Of a stretch of 64,000 nt of DNA, positions 50,436-60,001 are shown one piece after another. A program made the translations under genes and the position numbers. The notes under the pieces were generated by a model that searched no databases, was not told where the DNA came from, and was given only the letters and a program-made list of their open reading frames with translations. The first letter of the stretch is position 1, and every line of letters starts with the position of its first letter. The stretch comes from CAZYHU01 sp964524475 (GTDB taxonomy: Bacteria; Patescibacteriota; Minisyncoccia; Phycocordibacterales; UBA1006): positions 25,358 through 89,357 of the forward strand of contig CAZGCO010000001.1 in the NCBI GenBank assembly GCA_964524475.1. Direction: 5' to 3'.

Positions 50436-51302
50436 ATGAAAAAACCTGTGAGAAAAAATATTTCAAAGAAATCATCTGATTATGATATTAGTACTCCACG
50501 ACCAAAAAAATCCTTGGGTCAAAATTTCTTGAAATCTGAAAGCGCATTACGTAAAATCCGCGATGCAGCAGATCCGACAGCTGACGATATTATTTTGGAA
50601 ATTGGTCCAGGACTAGGGGCACTTACAGAAACATTGTTACCATTTGTGGGTAAAATGATAGCAATAGAAAAAGACGATACATTGTATAGTATTTTGTCAG
50701 AAAAATTCAAAATAGAAATAGACATAGGAAAATTAGACTTGATTAATGGTGATGTTCTCCATTTTGACCCAGGGGTGTTACAGTATTATGATAAAACTTA
50801 TAAATTAGTTGCAAATATTCCTTATAATATCACGGGTGCTATTATTCAGAAATTTACTGAAGCAATCTATCAACCAAGTATGATCGTAGTATTGGTACAG
50901 CGCGAGGTTGCAGAACGTGTGGTTGCACGCGATGGACATGAGAGTATTCTATCTATTTGTGTGCAAGCATATGGAAACCCATCATATATAGCAACTGTTA
51001 AAGCGGGGAGTTTTCATCCTGCTCCTCGGGTAGATTCTGCAATACTGAAAATCGATAATATTTCTCGTGATAGATTTATGAATATTGATCATGAAGATAT
51101 ATTTTTTAATCTCGTAAAAACAGGGTTCGCCCATCCACGCAAAATGGTTATCAGTAATTTGTCTCAATTATTCGATCGTGAAACAATTACGAGATTTTTT
51201 CATAATCTTGGTTTACCGGAAAATATTCGTGCAGAAAAAATGTCTATAAATGACTGGTCAAACCTGTCAGTATTAGTGTATACTGATGCATATGGAAAAT
51301 AA
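50436..51302 (+). CDS. ksgA: 16S rRNA dimethyladenosine transferase
   Basis: A 288-residue enzyme that dimethylates two adjacent adenines near the 16S 3' end. It has a Lys-rich start, the 'PKKSLGQNFLKSE' signature, SAM motif I ILEIGPGLGALTE, the acidic 'IAIEKDDTLY', the catalytic NIPYNITG and 'VLVQREVAERV'. The C-terminal domain shows 'FHPAPRVDSAIL' and 'FAHPRKMVISNL'. The ATG at 50436 is chosen because upstream sequence is the gap and the G-rich artefact. Confidence 0.95.
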   Translation: MKKPVRKNISKKSSDYDISTPRPKKSLGQNFLKSESALRKIRDAADPTADDIILEIGPGLGALTETLLPFVGKMIAIEKDDTLYSILSEKFKIEIDIGKLDLINGDVLHFDPGVLQYYDKTYKLVANIPYNITGAIIQKFTEAIYQPSMIVVLVQREVAERVVARDGHESILSICVQAYGNPSYIATVKAGSFHPAPRVDSAILKIDNISRDRFMNIDHEDIFFNLVKTGFAHPRKMVISNLSQLFDRETITRFFHNLGLPENIRAEKMSINDWSNLSVLVYTDAYGK

Positions 51303-52236
51303 TGTTCCTCAAAGGTACGACACAAACGATTCAATGAGTAGTATGCGTTATCGTACTATGCAATTTTTGCCTAGTCGAAAAATCGTCATCACGATTATTG
51401 TATTAATATGTATCGGTATTGGATATATTATCTATCCACATATTCCGAATATTATTACAAAAATACGACATATAGGTACAAAACCTGAAGTTATAGAAAA
51501 TACATTACCCAGACCAAAATTTTCTCTTGGGGGGACATCGTCATCGATAGATAAAGACACTGATATGGACGGTATTCCTGATTGGCAGGAAACATTATTT
51601 AATTTGAATCCAGAAAGTAGTGATACTAATGCTGATGGAACACCAGATGCTATTCCTGCAGATGTAAAAAACGTAGTAGAAAATCCTAATATTATCAACA
51701 ATATTGATAAAATTGCTTTGAATATTTATACTGATCTCGCAAAAAATGGTGATCAGGTTCCTACAAAGAATCAAATAGAAAATGCTGTATCGACACAGGT
51801 GTTAGCATATGCAAATAGTGTTGATAGTAATTTAATAACATATTCATCTGCAGATATTACTATTGTAGATGTAAATCCAGATACGATAGCACGTTACCAA
51901 AAAGATATTACTGTATTATTAAAAACAACAACATTATCACAAGAGGGAATTAAACAAATATATGACCATGTGGTAAATTCAACAGGTGTATTACCAGTCA
52001 TATATTTAAAAAATATAAACCAAACAATTACTTCATTATTAACAACACCGGTACCATTACCATTAGCAGAAGAACACTTGAAATTAATTAATGGATTGTA
52101 TCACTGGGTACAGATTATAAATGGAGATTTTCCTGATGTGGATGTTTATACAAAAACAATTGTTCTGCAAAAGAATTTTAATGCATGGACAAAATCTGGG
52201 CAAAATATAGGTAATTATTTTATTGGACTAAACTAG
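51292..52236 (+). CDS. Membrane-anchored protein with a calcium-loop-like segment
   Basis: A 314-residue protein with an N-terminal membrane helix (about 27-47). A linker leads to an Asp-rich segment (DKDTDMDGIPDWQETLFNL, 'DTNADGTPDAIP') like thrombospondin-3/dockerin calcium loops, then a helical extracytoplasmic domain. The ATG at 51292 overlaps the end of ksgA and follows TATACT by 7 nt; an ATG two codons earlier is possible. First of three consecutive exported or anchored proteins. Function unknown. Confidence 0.72.
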   Translation: MENNVPQRYDTNDSMSSMRYRTMQFLPSRKIVITIIVLICIGIGYIIYPHIPNIITKIRHIGTKPEVIENTLPRPKFSLGGTSSSIDKDTDMDGIPDWQETLFNLNPESSDTNADGTPDAIPADVKNVVENPNIINNIDKIALNIYTDLAKNGDQVPTKNQIENAVSTQVLAYANSVDSNLITYSSADITIVDVNPDTIARYQKDITVLLKTTTLSQEGIKQIYDHVVNSTGVLPVIYLKNINQTITSLLTTPVPLPLAEEHLKLINGLYHWVQIINGDFPDVDVYTKTIVLQKNFNAWTKSGQNIGNYFIGLN

Positions 52237-52245
52237 CTATCATGT

Positions 52246-54222
52246 ATGAATATTTTTTTAACTAATAATATAATAAAAAAACTAGTAGCTATTTTTGTTA
52301 TGGCTGGTTTAGTATTACCAGGGAATATTATTTTTGCTCAAGGAGGTGTTGTTACCGACCCTGGCAACACTGCTCTTAATGCTGCAAATTTAAGTCAAAC
52401 TACCACTACTTCTGTAAACACAACATTAAATACTATAAAAACATTGGGACTTGATCAAATCGCTTTTGCTCTCGCTTCGTTTGCTGGTGAAAAAATTGCT
52501 CAAAAGATTATCAATAAAAATAATGGTGGAGCATCTCGTGATGGTAATCCAGATTATGTACAAAATTTCAATAGTCTTTTTGACAGTACAACAGATAGTG
52601 AAATCCAAAAAATGTTAGTGAGTTTAACGAATACAAACAATCCCTATGCGGACCAAATAGCTCGTGATATGGTAGCATCACGTGCAGCAGAAACACGCCC
52701 AGGAGCAAATCCATTAAATGGTTTTAATCTTGATAAAATTATTGGACCAAAATGGCAAAATTTCCAAAATGATGCAAAAGTAGGTGGATGGCAAGGATAC
52801 ATGGCAATTGCATTACCTCAGAATAATCCGTATGGTTCGCGCATGCTTGCTGGTGAACAATTGGCACGTAATATCACTTCACAATTAGAGGCAGAAAAAA
52901 CACGATTAATTTCCCCGGGTATTAGACCCCAAGGGAAATGTAATTTAGATTTAATAAAATACTCGAATCGTGTAGAACAGGCGAGTGTAAAAATAAAAGC
53001 AACGAACAGTAGTGATGCAAAAGATGCAGAACGTTCGGATATTATCAATACACTTAGTGCAAAAATAGCGAGTGATCAGTCAGAGTTAGAGATTTTACAA
53101 AATCGTAAAAATACTATTACGACTAAAATTAATGCAAGTAAAGATCCTTCAGAACAAGAATTATTACAAACAGATTTAGAGGATATTAATAAAAAAATAG
53201 AATCTCTTAATTCATCAATAAAATCAAATGGAGATAAAATAAAAAATTCTAAAACATTTATAGAAACAAAGGCAGCTGTTCAATCAGGAAAATTAGCACT
53301 TGGATCATTGGCTGCTGACAGTATTGTAGAAGACATTGGGTGTCTCGAAGAATTAATTACTAATCCTGCTGCTGTTTCAGAATCAGTATTATCATCAGCA
53401 GTAAATTTAGGATTAAATAAAACAAATAACGTAAAAGGATTTGGAGATTTAATAGCAGGAACATTACTCCAAATGGCAAATGGTTTTCTCAAGGCTGGTG
53501 GACTGTCGAGTCTTACATCAGATGCGGGATTAAAAACAAAAAATATTGGGGGAATAGAAGACACAAAAACAAAATTAGGTGGAGACCTTCCTTGGAATCA
53601 ACAACCACGACAAATTATAGACCTGTCTCAGGAATTACCTCCAGCGTATAGAAATACTGTAGAAGAATTAGGCTATATTAAAACTTCTCTAGATAATATT
53701 AAAAAAACTCCTACAAAGTTATCTGACCTAGATCAATGTATTCCAGGCCCAGACTATCAAGCAAACAAAAGATTAAAAGCATATTTTGATCAAAAGACAT
53801 CAAAAATAAAAAATGATTTTGCTGCAAATATTATTGATGCTAGTACTGAAGTAATACCTCAGGCAGTTACTGATTCTTTGGATGATGGATACAAGTTAGC
53901 AAGTCGAGAAATGAGTGATATTCTCAACAAAGCTGAATATCAGTTTCCTGGGGGTGTATTTATGCGACAAGCAGTTACTGAATTTGATAGTAAAAAGAAA
54001 AAATTTGATAAATTGCGACAAGATTTAGTTGACCGTACTTATTCGCTGACAACTATATTGGGATTAACAGCTAAAATCAAAGATGGTTTAGCAACGGTAA
54101 CTCCTAAGCGTCCTTTTCATGTTGGTCCAGATAAATTCGTAATAATTTCTAGCGACTGGGATGCACTCACTACTGCTGAAAAAACTGCTGCCGTAAATTG
54201 GGCAAAAAGTTACGAAAACTAA
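52246..54222 (+). CDS. Large exported coiled-coil protein
   Basis: A 658-residue protein. A signal peptide ending near IIFAQ is followed by a Thr-rich segment and 'GLDQIAFALASFAGEKIAQKII'. A clear coiled coil lies at about 275-345 (SDQSELEILQNRKNTITTK, 'LEDINKKIESLNSSIK'). Hydrophobic patches follow, but no definite membrane helix. Three mature cysteines are widely spaced. It vaguely recalls VirB5/TrbJ-type periplasmic T4SS subunits in layout, but no motif proves it. It lies 9 nt after the 51292 gene and 13 nt before the next. Confidence 0.7.
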   Translation: MNIFLTNNIIKKLVAIFVMAGLVLPGNIIFAQGGVVTDPGNTALNAANLSQTTTTSVNTTLNTIKTLGLDQIAFALASFAGEKIAQKIINKNNGGASRDGNPDYVQNFNSLFDSTTDSEIQKMLVSLTNTNNPYADQIARDMVASRAAETRPGANPLNGFNLDKIIGPKWQNFQNDAKVGGWQGYMAIALPQNNPYGSRMLAGEQLARNITSQLEAEKTRLISPGIRPQGKCNLDLIKYSNRVEQASVKIKATNSSDAKDAERSDIINTLSAKIASDQSELEILQNRKNTITTKINASKDPSEQELLQTDLEDINKKIESLNSSIKSNGDKIKNSKTFIETKAAVQSGKLALGSLAADSIVEDIGCLEELITNPAAVSESVLSSAVNLGLNKTNNVKGFGDLIAGTLLQMANGFLKAGGLSSLTSDAGLKTKNIGGIEDTKTKLGGDLPWNQQPRQIIDLSQELPPAYRNTVEELGYIKTSLDNIKKTPTKLSDLDQCIPGPDYQANKRLKAYFDQKTSKIKNDFAANIIDASTEVIPQAVTDSLDDGYKLASREMSDILNKAEYQFPGGVFMRQAVTEFDSKKKKFDKLRQDLVDRTYSLTTILGLTAKIKDGLATVTPKRPFHVGPDKFVIISSDWDALTTAEKTAAVNWAKSYEN

Positions 54223-54235
54223 TATAGATAATTAT

Positions 54236-56077
54236 ATGGAAACAAAAAAACGTAACATCATTATAGCTATCATTATACTCGTTATTATATTAGGCGTGAT
54301 ATTTTTCTTGTGGTTGCGATCACGTTCGCTCCAAACCACCAATACAGAAAATCGTGGCAAGTTTGCATTGTTTGCTCCACAAAAAAACAAGAATATTACT
54401 GGTAACGGCGGTCGTGGCAGTGGGACAGGGTCAGGATTTGATACTATTGATACCAGTAATACTAACACTACAGGTATTAGTGGAAATAAACCAACAATTA
54501 TCGAGACAATAAAAAATATTTTTTCAGGAAATGGTGCTAATAATGGAAATACTAAAAATAAAGTTAATTTTAATACTATAGGTACAGGTACTAATTTAAA
54601 AAATCAAGTTGTAAACAAAGATGGATTACCGGTGGATGTAGTTAATACTACAGGTGGTGGTGTAATAAACGTAGGTACAGGTACCAGTACTACGGGTGGT
54701 TTTACAACAACTTCGGATGCTGATATGTGTAGTAATATCTCAGGGTTTCAATCAACTATTCCAACAGGAAAACGATTAACATTTCGTATCAAAGAACCAG
54801 AGGGTGATGTTACCTATGAAGAAGACGGTATGTTAATTGCTGATGAACGTATATTTCCGAAACCTGATCCAAGTAATCCATTTGTAGGTGTTTCAATTAA
54901 TTCACAGGGATTGTTTGGTATGACAACAAAAATAAAAATAAAGGAATGTTTAAATCTACTTCCAGATACTAGTTCTATTGTAGACACTACTCTTATACGT
55001 TGTGCTCCAGCACCTAAAAAATACGTAACTCCTACTGGTGTAATACCAGGGAGTGATGAAGATAATATGAATCGTGTTATGGAGCGATATTGGGACATGT
55101 GGACATACCCAGAGCGATATATTGCTAATTGTACCTGGACAGATACAGAAAAACAGGAAGAATTTGAAAAAGGAAAAACTGATATACGTAATACATTTAG
55201 TAAAATAGGGGAATTAATAGCTATTGACCGTACGGTACAATTAGCAAAAGTTGCTCAAAATGCTATTATCAGTGACAATGAAAGATATACTCATTTGTTC
55301 GAAGACTGTACAAAGCTCGTAAATGAGTTTTGGGGTAACGGACGATTAAATGTTATTAAAATGCAAGGAAGTCATAATATTGCTAAAAAAACACTCAAAG
55401 ATTTAATAACAACTAATCAAATTTTATTAAGTAGTAAAGAATTGAGGGCTGTTATTTTGAGAGAGTTGAGTAATACAAAAAATCCTCAATTTAAAGAAAA
55501 TATTCTTGATCAAGAACCTGGTAATATTTCTTGGTATCATGCAAAAACAGATAATTACACCAAAGACCTTATACAAACAGAAGTCAGTTTTATAAGAGCT
55601 CAAAATAAAACCGTTACCTATGTTGCAGGTAGTGGTAGTATAAATAGTGTAGTTCCTAAACCTCCTACAAATAATTATGCATATAGTGGTGCTTATCTTA
55701 CAAAGTTCCCTAAAAATATTTGGGAAATGATTGATCAAGATAAACAAAAAAATCTATACTGTATGTTGAATGGATGGCTTACTTCGTATGTATTACAGCC
55801 AGATAAATATACAGGATTTGACGAGGGCGATCCAGATGATGCAGGAGCTATGTTAACCTATGGTGTATTGTGTGATAATATAACAACACCTCCATTTGTT
55901 TCAGCATATATTAACAAAGATGCTATCTATCAAAGTGTTTCCAATAGAGTTGAAGATTCAGGACCGTTAAAAGCAGCACCTACATCACAAGGAGTGTATC
56001 AACAAATAACTCGTAGTAATTGGTATTCATTTTCAAGAATTAATGCAATCTTTGAATTTTTCAAAGATGAAGAATAG
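54236..56077 (+). CDS. Large membrane-anchored hypothetical protein
   Basis: A 613-residue protein with one N-terminal helix (about 8-27), then about 120 residues of Gly/Asn/Thr-rich linker and a folded extracytoplasmic region with nine cysteines (MCSNI, KECLN, IRCAP, ANCTW, EDCTK, LYCML, VLCDN and others). No known catalytic motif. It is the last of three adjacent exported genes and is closed by the longest terminator in the window. The three probably form one envelope complex; this is inference from position. Confidence 0.7.
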   Translation: METKKRNIIIAIIILVIILGVIFFLWLRSRSLQTTNTENRGKFALFAPQKNKNITGNGGRGSGTGSGFDTIDTSNTNTTGISGNKPTIIETIKNIFSGNGANNGNTKNKVNFNTIGTGTNLKNQVVNKDGLPVDVVNTTGGGVINVGTGTSTTGGFTTTSDADMCSNISGFQSTIPTGKRLTFRIKEPEGDVTYEEDGMLIADERIFPKPDPSNPFVGVSINSQGLFGMTTKIKIKECLNLLPDTSSIVDTTLIRCAPAPKKYVTPTGVIPGSDEDNMNRVMERYWDMWTYPERYIANCTWTDTEKQEEFEKGKTDIRNTFSKIGELIAIDRTVQLAKVAQNAIISDNERYTHLFEDCTKLVNEFWGNGRLNVIKMQGSHNIAKKTLKDLITTNQILLSSKELRAVILRELSNTKNPQFKENILDQEPGNISWYHAKTDNYTKDLIQTEVSFIRAQNKTVTYVAGSGSINSVVPKPPTNNYAYSGAYLTKFPKNIWEMIDQDKQKNLYCMLNGWLTSYVLQPDKYTGFDEGDPDDAGAMLTYGVLCDNITTPPFVSAYINKDAIYQSVSNRVEDSGPLKAAPTSQGVYQQITRSNWYSFSRINAIFEFFKDEE

Positions 56078-56080
56078 GGT

Positions 56081-56148
56081 ATAAAAAAACCAAAACAATA
56101 TGCACGGCACCCTACGGGTGCCGTGCATATTGTTTTGGTTTTTTTATG
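56081..56148. terminator. 32-bp perfect terminator
   Basis: A perfect 32-bp stem with a TACG loop, from ATAAAAAAACC at the base to GGCACCC at the top. Its 3' base lies 1 nt before the TACACT -10 box of recJ. Confidence 0.93.
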
Positions 56149-56162
56149 CTACACTGTCTGTC

Positions 56163-57824
56163 ATGACACCAGATGTATTATTACAAAAACTCCTGAATGA
56201 TCGGGGATATATTACCGAAACACAACAGAATAATTTTTTGAATCCAAAATACAATGATATGTATGATCCGTTTTTAATGTCTGATATGGAAAAAGCAGTA
56301 TTACGTATCATGATAGCAATACAGTGTAATGAACGTATTTGTATTTATTCTGATTATGATGCTGATGGTATTCCAGGGAACGCTCTCCTCACAGATTTTT
56401 TTCGTCAGATTGGTTATACGAATTTTATGTCGTATATTCCTCATCGTCATAACGAGGGTTATGGTGTACATACTGATGCACTCCGTTCTCTGGTTGATGA
56501 TCGGGTGGATCTCGTTATCACTATTGATCTCGGTATTACTGCAGTAGAGCAGGTACAATATGGGATAGAGCTGGGTCTCGATATTATTATCACTGACCAC
56601 CATGAACCATTGGAAATCATTCCTGCTGCATACGCAGTGGTAAATCCAAAATTAGGAAATTATCCCGATCGTATGTTGTGTGGTTCGGGTGTTGTGTTCA
56701 AGTTGGTACAGGCTATGATCATACATATACAAAATAATCCAACCACTGGAATAGTATTACCACCAGCAGGTTTTGAAAAATGGTTATTGGATTTAGCAGG
56801 ACTTGCAACATTGTCTGACATGGTACCTTTGATAAATGAAAATCGTCTTATTGCTTTTTTTGGTATGAAGATTTTACAAAAAAATATTCGCAGAGGATTA
56901 TCAGCACTTATTACAGAATCAGGTATTGATGTGAGGCATATTACTGAAACAGATGTTGTATTTTCTTTAACGCCACGTATTAATGCTGCATCACGTATGA
57001 GCAATCCGATGGATGCGTTAGAACTCTTGTCGACAACTGACTCTTTACAGGCACGACTGCTCGCAAAAAACCTGAGTAATCTCAACGACACACGAAAAAA
57101 TATTGTAAAAAATGCAATGAAACAAGTACATGAAAAAATGTATGATCATAATACTGAAAAAAATATTCTTGTTATTGGTGATGTGTCATGGTCGCCTGGG
57201 ATATTGGGTATCATAGCTGGCAAGGTAGTAGAGAAATATAATATCACTACATTTGTATGGGGAGGATCTGATAGTCAGATCAAGGGCTCTGTTCGCGGTA
57301 CTGGTGGTGTATCAGTGGTGACCTTGATGGATATGATAGGAGAACATTTAGTACAGTATGGTGGCCACGCAGATGCAGGTGGTTTTGTTATGGAATACGA
57401 TCGTATTCATAGACTAGAATCATTGTTGCAACAATCATATGATATTTTACCGCAGGTTGAAATAGTTACAGAAAATGTTTCATATACTATAGATGATGTG
57501 CTTCGCTTGTCAGACGTTACCTTGGATCATTATCACACAATCAGACAACTGGCACCGTTTGGTATGGGTAACAGAGAACCAGTGTTTATGTTCGAACAGG
57601 TTAATATTATTTCTGTTGGACAGTTTGGTAAAACGCAGGAGCATATAGAAATGAATCTTTCTCAGGGGTCTTGTAGTGTTCGTGGTATCGCATGGTATAG
57701 CGATAGCAATAGTTTTACAAAACAGGTTACTGCAGGAGAGACAGTAAATGTTGTAGCCAGGATAGAATATTCTATGTTCCGTGGAAAGGGAGAACTCCGT
57801 CTGTATATTGTCGATATTTTGTGA
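56163..57824 (+). CDS. recJ: Single-stranded-DNA exonuclease RecJ
   Basis: A 553-residue DHH/DHHA1 exonuclease working in recombination and mismatch repair. It has IYSDYDADGIPG (motif I), VITIDLGITA (II), ITDHHEP (DHH, III) and LAGLATLSDMVPL (IV). The DHHA1 part shows 'KGSVRGTGGVS' and YGGHADAGGF, and a C-terminal OB-like domain follows. TACACT (56150-56155) ends 7 nt before the ATG. The stop is TGA followed directly by TAA, the only TGA stop among the genes here. Confidence 0.95.
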   Translation: MTPDVLLQKLLNDRGYITETQQNNFLNPKYNDMYDPFLMSDMEKAVLRIMIAIQCNERICIYSDYDADGIPGNALLTDFFRQIGYTNFMSYIPHRHNEGYGVHTDALRSLVDDRVDLVITIDLGITAVEQVQYGIELGLDIIITDHHEPLEIIPAAYAVVNPKLGNYPDRMLCGSGVVFKLVQAMIIHIQNNPTTGIVLPPAGFEKWLLDLAGLATLSDMVPLINENRLIAFFGMKILQKNIRRGLSALITESGIDVRHITETDVVFSLTPRINAASRMSNPMDALELLSTTDSLQARLLAKNLSNLNDTRKNIVKNAMKQVHEKMYDHNTEKNILVIGDVSWSPGILGIIAGKVVEKYNITTFVWGGSDSQIKGSVRGTGGVSVVTLMDMIGEHLVQYGGHADAGGFVMEYDRIHRLESLLQQSYDILPQVEIVTENVSYTIDDVLRLSDVTLDHYHTIRQLAPFGMGNREPVFMFEQVNIISVGQFGKTQEHIEMNLSQGSCSVRGIAWYSDSNSFTKQVTAGETVNVVARIEYSMFRGKGELRLYIVDIL

Positions 57825-57836
57825 TAATATAGTTTC

Positions 57837-58598
57837 ATGAAACAAAATTCTTTCGATATAGATAATTCATTGATTATTTTTACCGATGGCTCTGCCCTGG
57901 GTAATCCTGGTCCTGGTGGATACGGTGCGGTTATTCTGTTTCCCATGATGGATGAATGTATTGAACTGGGTGGAAACAAACTCATGACCACCAATAATGA
58001 AATGGAACTCACTGCAGTTATTAGTGCACTATCGTATAGTAGTGACAATACAAAAACACTTCATATATTTACCGATTCATCGTATGTGATTAATGGAATA
58101 ACAAAATGGGTTCATGGTTGGGAGCGTAATAATTGGCAGACTACAACAAAACAAGATGTTTCACATAGGCCATTATGGGAATCATTAGTGAAACTGGTAC
58201 GTATCCGTGAAACATCCAACCCAGTACATTGGCATCATGTCGCAGGTCATGCGGGTATACCAGGTAATGAACGGTGCGATGTTATTGCAACCAGTTATTC
58301 CAGTGGAAAACCAGTTTCATTATATCGAGGAAAACTGTCAGTTTATACAGACCAAGTTGTTCCAAATATTTTACATACTGAACCAGATGAAACATTACTC
58401 GCAAAAAAGAAATCAAAGAAAAAAACTTCTTCTGAAAAACCATTTGCTTATGTATCATTAGTAGATAATATATTTCGCAGTCATGACACGTGGGCAGAAT
58501 GTGAACAGCAAGTAAAGGGAGTAAAAGGTAAAGTGAAATTTAAAAAAGTATTTTCACTAGAAGAGTTAGAAATGGTGAAAAAGGAATGGAAACAATAA
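57837..58598 (+). CDS. rnhA: Ribonuclease HI with a C-terminal hybrid-binding-like domain
   Basis: A 253-residue enzyme cleaving RNA in RNA-DNA hybrids. Catalytic residues are Asp17 (FTDGSALGN), Glu57 (NNEMEL), Asp80 (FTDSSYV) and an Asp near 150 (GNERCDVIA), with the handle-type 'WVHGWERNNW'. After a Lys-rich linker (about 187-203), the last 48 residues (FAYVSLVDNIFRSHDTWAEC, 'KKVFSLEELEMV') resemble the viroplasmin/RNase H hybrid-binding domain, which normally sits at the N-terminus. It begins 12 nt after recJ. Confidence 0.9.
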   Translation: MKQNSFDIDNSLIIFTDGSALGNPGPGGYGAVILFPMMDECIELGGNKLMTTNNEMELTAVISALSYSSDNTKTLHIFTDSSYVINGITKWVHGWERNNWQTTTKQDVSHRPLWESLVKLVRIRETSNPVHWHHVAGHAGIPGNERCDVIATSYSSGKPVSLYRGKLSVYTDQVVPNILHTEPDETLLAKKKSKKKTSSEKPFAYVSLVDNIFRSHDTWAECEQQVKGVKGKVKFKKVFSLEELEMVKKEWKQ

Positions 58599-58624
58599 AA
58601 CACATCTCTGATGTGTTTTATTGT
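58592..58624. terminator. Perfect terminator
   Basis: A 15-bp perfect stem (ACAATAAAACACATC) with a TCT loop, overlapping the rnhA stop codon. The -10 box of comEC begins 16 nt later. Confidence 0.9.
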
Positions 58625-58651
58625 GTGTAACTTGTTTGTTATAATGTAAAT

Positions 58652-59983
58652 ATGAAATCTTTTTCAAAGGTTAGCATAGGTGTATGTATATTGTTTTTAT
58701 TATATCAATACTATTGTTGGTATAATATCTGGCAAACACCCCATACAGTACTGTTTTATTACGAACAAACTGTTTCTGTTATTGGTACGGTAATACGGAC
58801 AGATGATCGATATACTGGAACGCTTGTTACAATTATTCCGAAAACTATTGAATCCCAAGCCGTGGATCATCCTCGTTTTGAAAAAATAAACATAACTGTT
58901 CCACAGATGACATCACCAAAAATAGGTGACATTGTGAATGTTCATGGAGAAATTACTCAACCAGAATCATTTGTTACTAATACTGGTTCAGTATTTGATT
59001 ATCGTGAATATCTTGCAACAGAACATATTCATGCTCTCATGAGAAACAGTACGGTGACATATGTTTCCAGAGATAAAAATATTTATTACACAGTATTTCG
59101 TACACTCTCTGAAATGCAACACAGTATACGTAATCATATTGAACAATTATTTCCTGCACCTATCGCAGCACTGTATGCAGGCATTATGATAGGGGATAAA
59201 TCACTCTTTCCATCAGAACTATTACAAGTCTTTCGTGATACAGGGTTGATACATATTATGGTCTTATCAGGGTCAAATATTGCGCTGGTTGCAGGGTGGG
59301 TGTTTATATTTTCACGGAGATTTGGATATCATATGCGATATGTAATTGCAGGTATAGTAATGATTATGTTCGTTGCAATGACTGGTTTTGCTCCACCAGC
59401 TACACGTGCAATTATTATGATGTTGTCAGGATACGCAGCACGCATATTAGTGCGACCACAATCATCGGTACGTATTTTTATACTGACCCTGTTTGTTATG
59501 TTTTTGTTTAATCCACTCATTATATATAATGTTTCATTTCATTTATCGGTACTTGCAACGATTGCGATCATATTTATATCACCCATTATTGAACGGTTGG
59601 CGACAATGGTCACCGAACGATATGAATTACGGTCTATTTTTGCTCAGACACTGGCGAGTCAGGTTATGGTTGTTCCGTATACGATGATGATTATGGGGAT
59701 GATTTCATGGGTGGCGTTACCTCTGAATATGATTGTGCTACCTATTGTCGGTATTATGACCATCGGCGGGTTTGTGTTGGTGGCGGGTTCATATATATCA
59801 ATAGTTTTTTCCACGATTATCAGCTTGCCATTTATATTGTTAGGGGATTTCGTTGTTTCCTTGTCAGAGTATATTGCACGTTTTTCTGGGGCATTCGGAT
59901 ACGTACATACTATGTCATGGGTATGGATTATAGGCTATTATACCGCAGTATTTGTGTGGATACGGAAAAGACTTGACAAATAA
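58652..59983 (+). CDS. comEC: ComEC/Rec2 competence channel protein (without nuclease domain)
   Basis: A 443-residue polytopic protein for DNA uptake. The N-terminal helix and OB-like domain (about 35-130) precede the competence domain, with 'ALYAGIMIGDKSLFP', GLIHIMVLSGSNIALVAG, TGFAPPATRAIIM and 'NVSFHLSVLATIAIIF'. It has about eight helices. The metallo-beta-lactamase domain usually fused at the C-terminus is absent; a separate gene at 31505 encodes one. TATAAT ends 6 nt before the ATG. Confidence 0.92.
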   Translation: MKSFSKVSIGVCILFLLYQYYCWYNIWQTPHTVLFYYEQTVSVIGTVIRTDDRYTGTLVTIIPKTIESQAVDHPRFEKINITVPQMTSPKIGDIVNVHGEITQPESFVTNTGSVFDYREYLATEHIHALMRNSTVTYVSRDKNIYYTVFRTLSEMQHSIRNHIEQLFPAPIAALYAGIMIGDKSLFPSELLQVFRDTGLIHIMVLSGSNIALVAGWVFIFSRRFGYHMRYVIAGIVMIMFVAMTGFAPPATRAIIMMLSGYAARILVRPQSSVRIFILTLFVMFLFNPLIIYNVSFHLSVLATIAIIFISPIIERLATMVTERYELRSIFAQTLASQVMVVPYTMMIMGMISWVALPLNMIVLPIVGIMTIGGFVLVAGSYISIVFSTIISLPFILLGDFVVSLSEYIARFSGAFGYVHTMSWVWIIGYYTAVFVWIRKRLDK

Positions 59984-60001
59984 TACAGATAGATATATAA
60001 T
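59973..60001 (+). promoter_or_regulatory. Strong promoter of the 60046 gene, inside the comEC end
   Basis: TTGACA at 59973-59978, a 17-nt spacer, TATAAT at 59996-60001. The leader of about 40 nt is A-rich with TTTAATTAAATCAAAACTAAATC and no Shine-Dalgarno. Confidence 0.8.
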
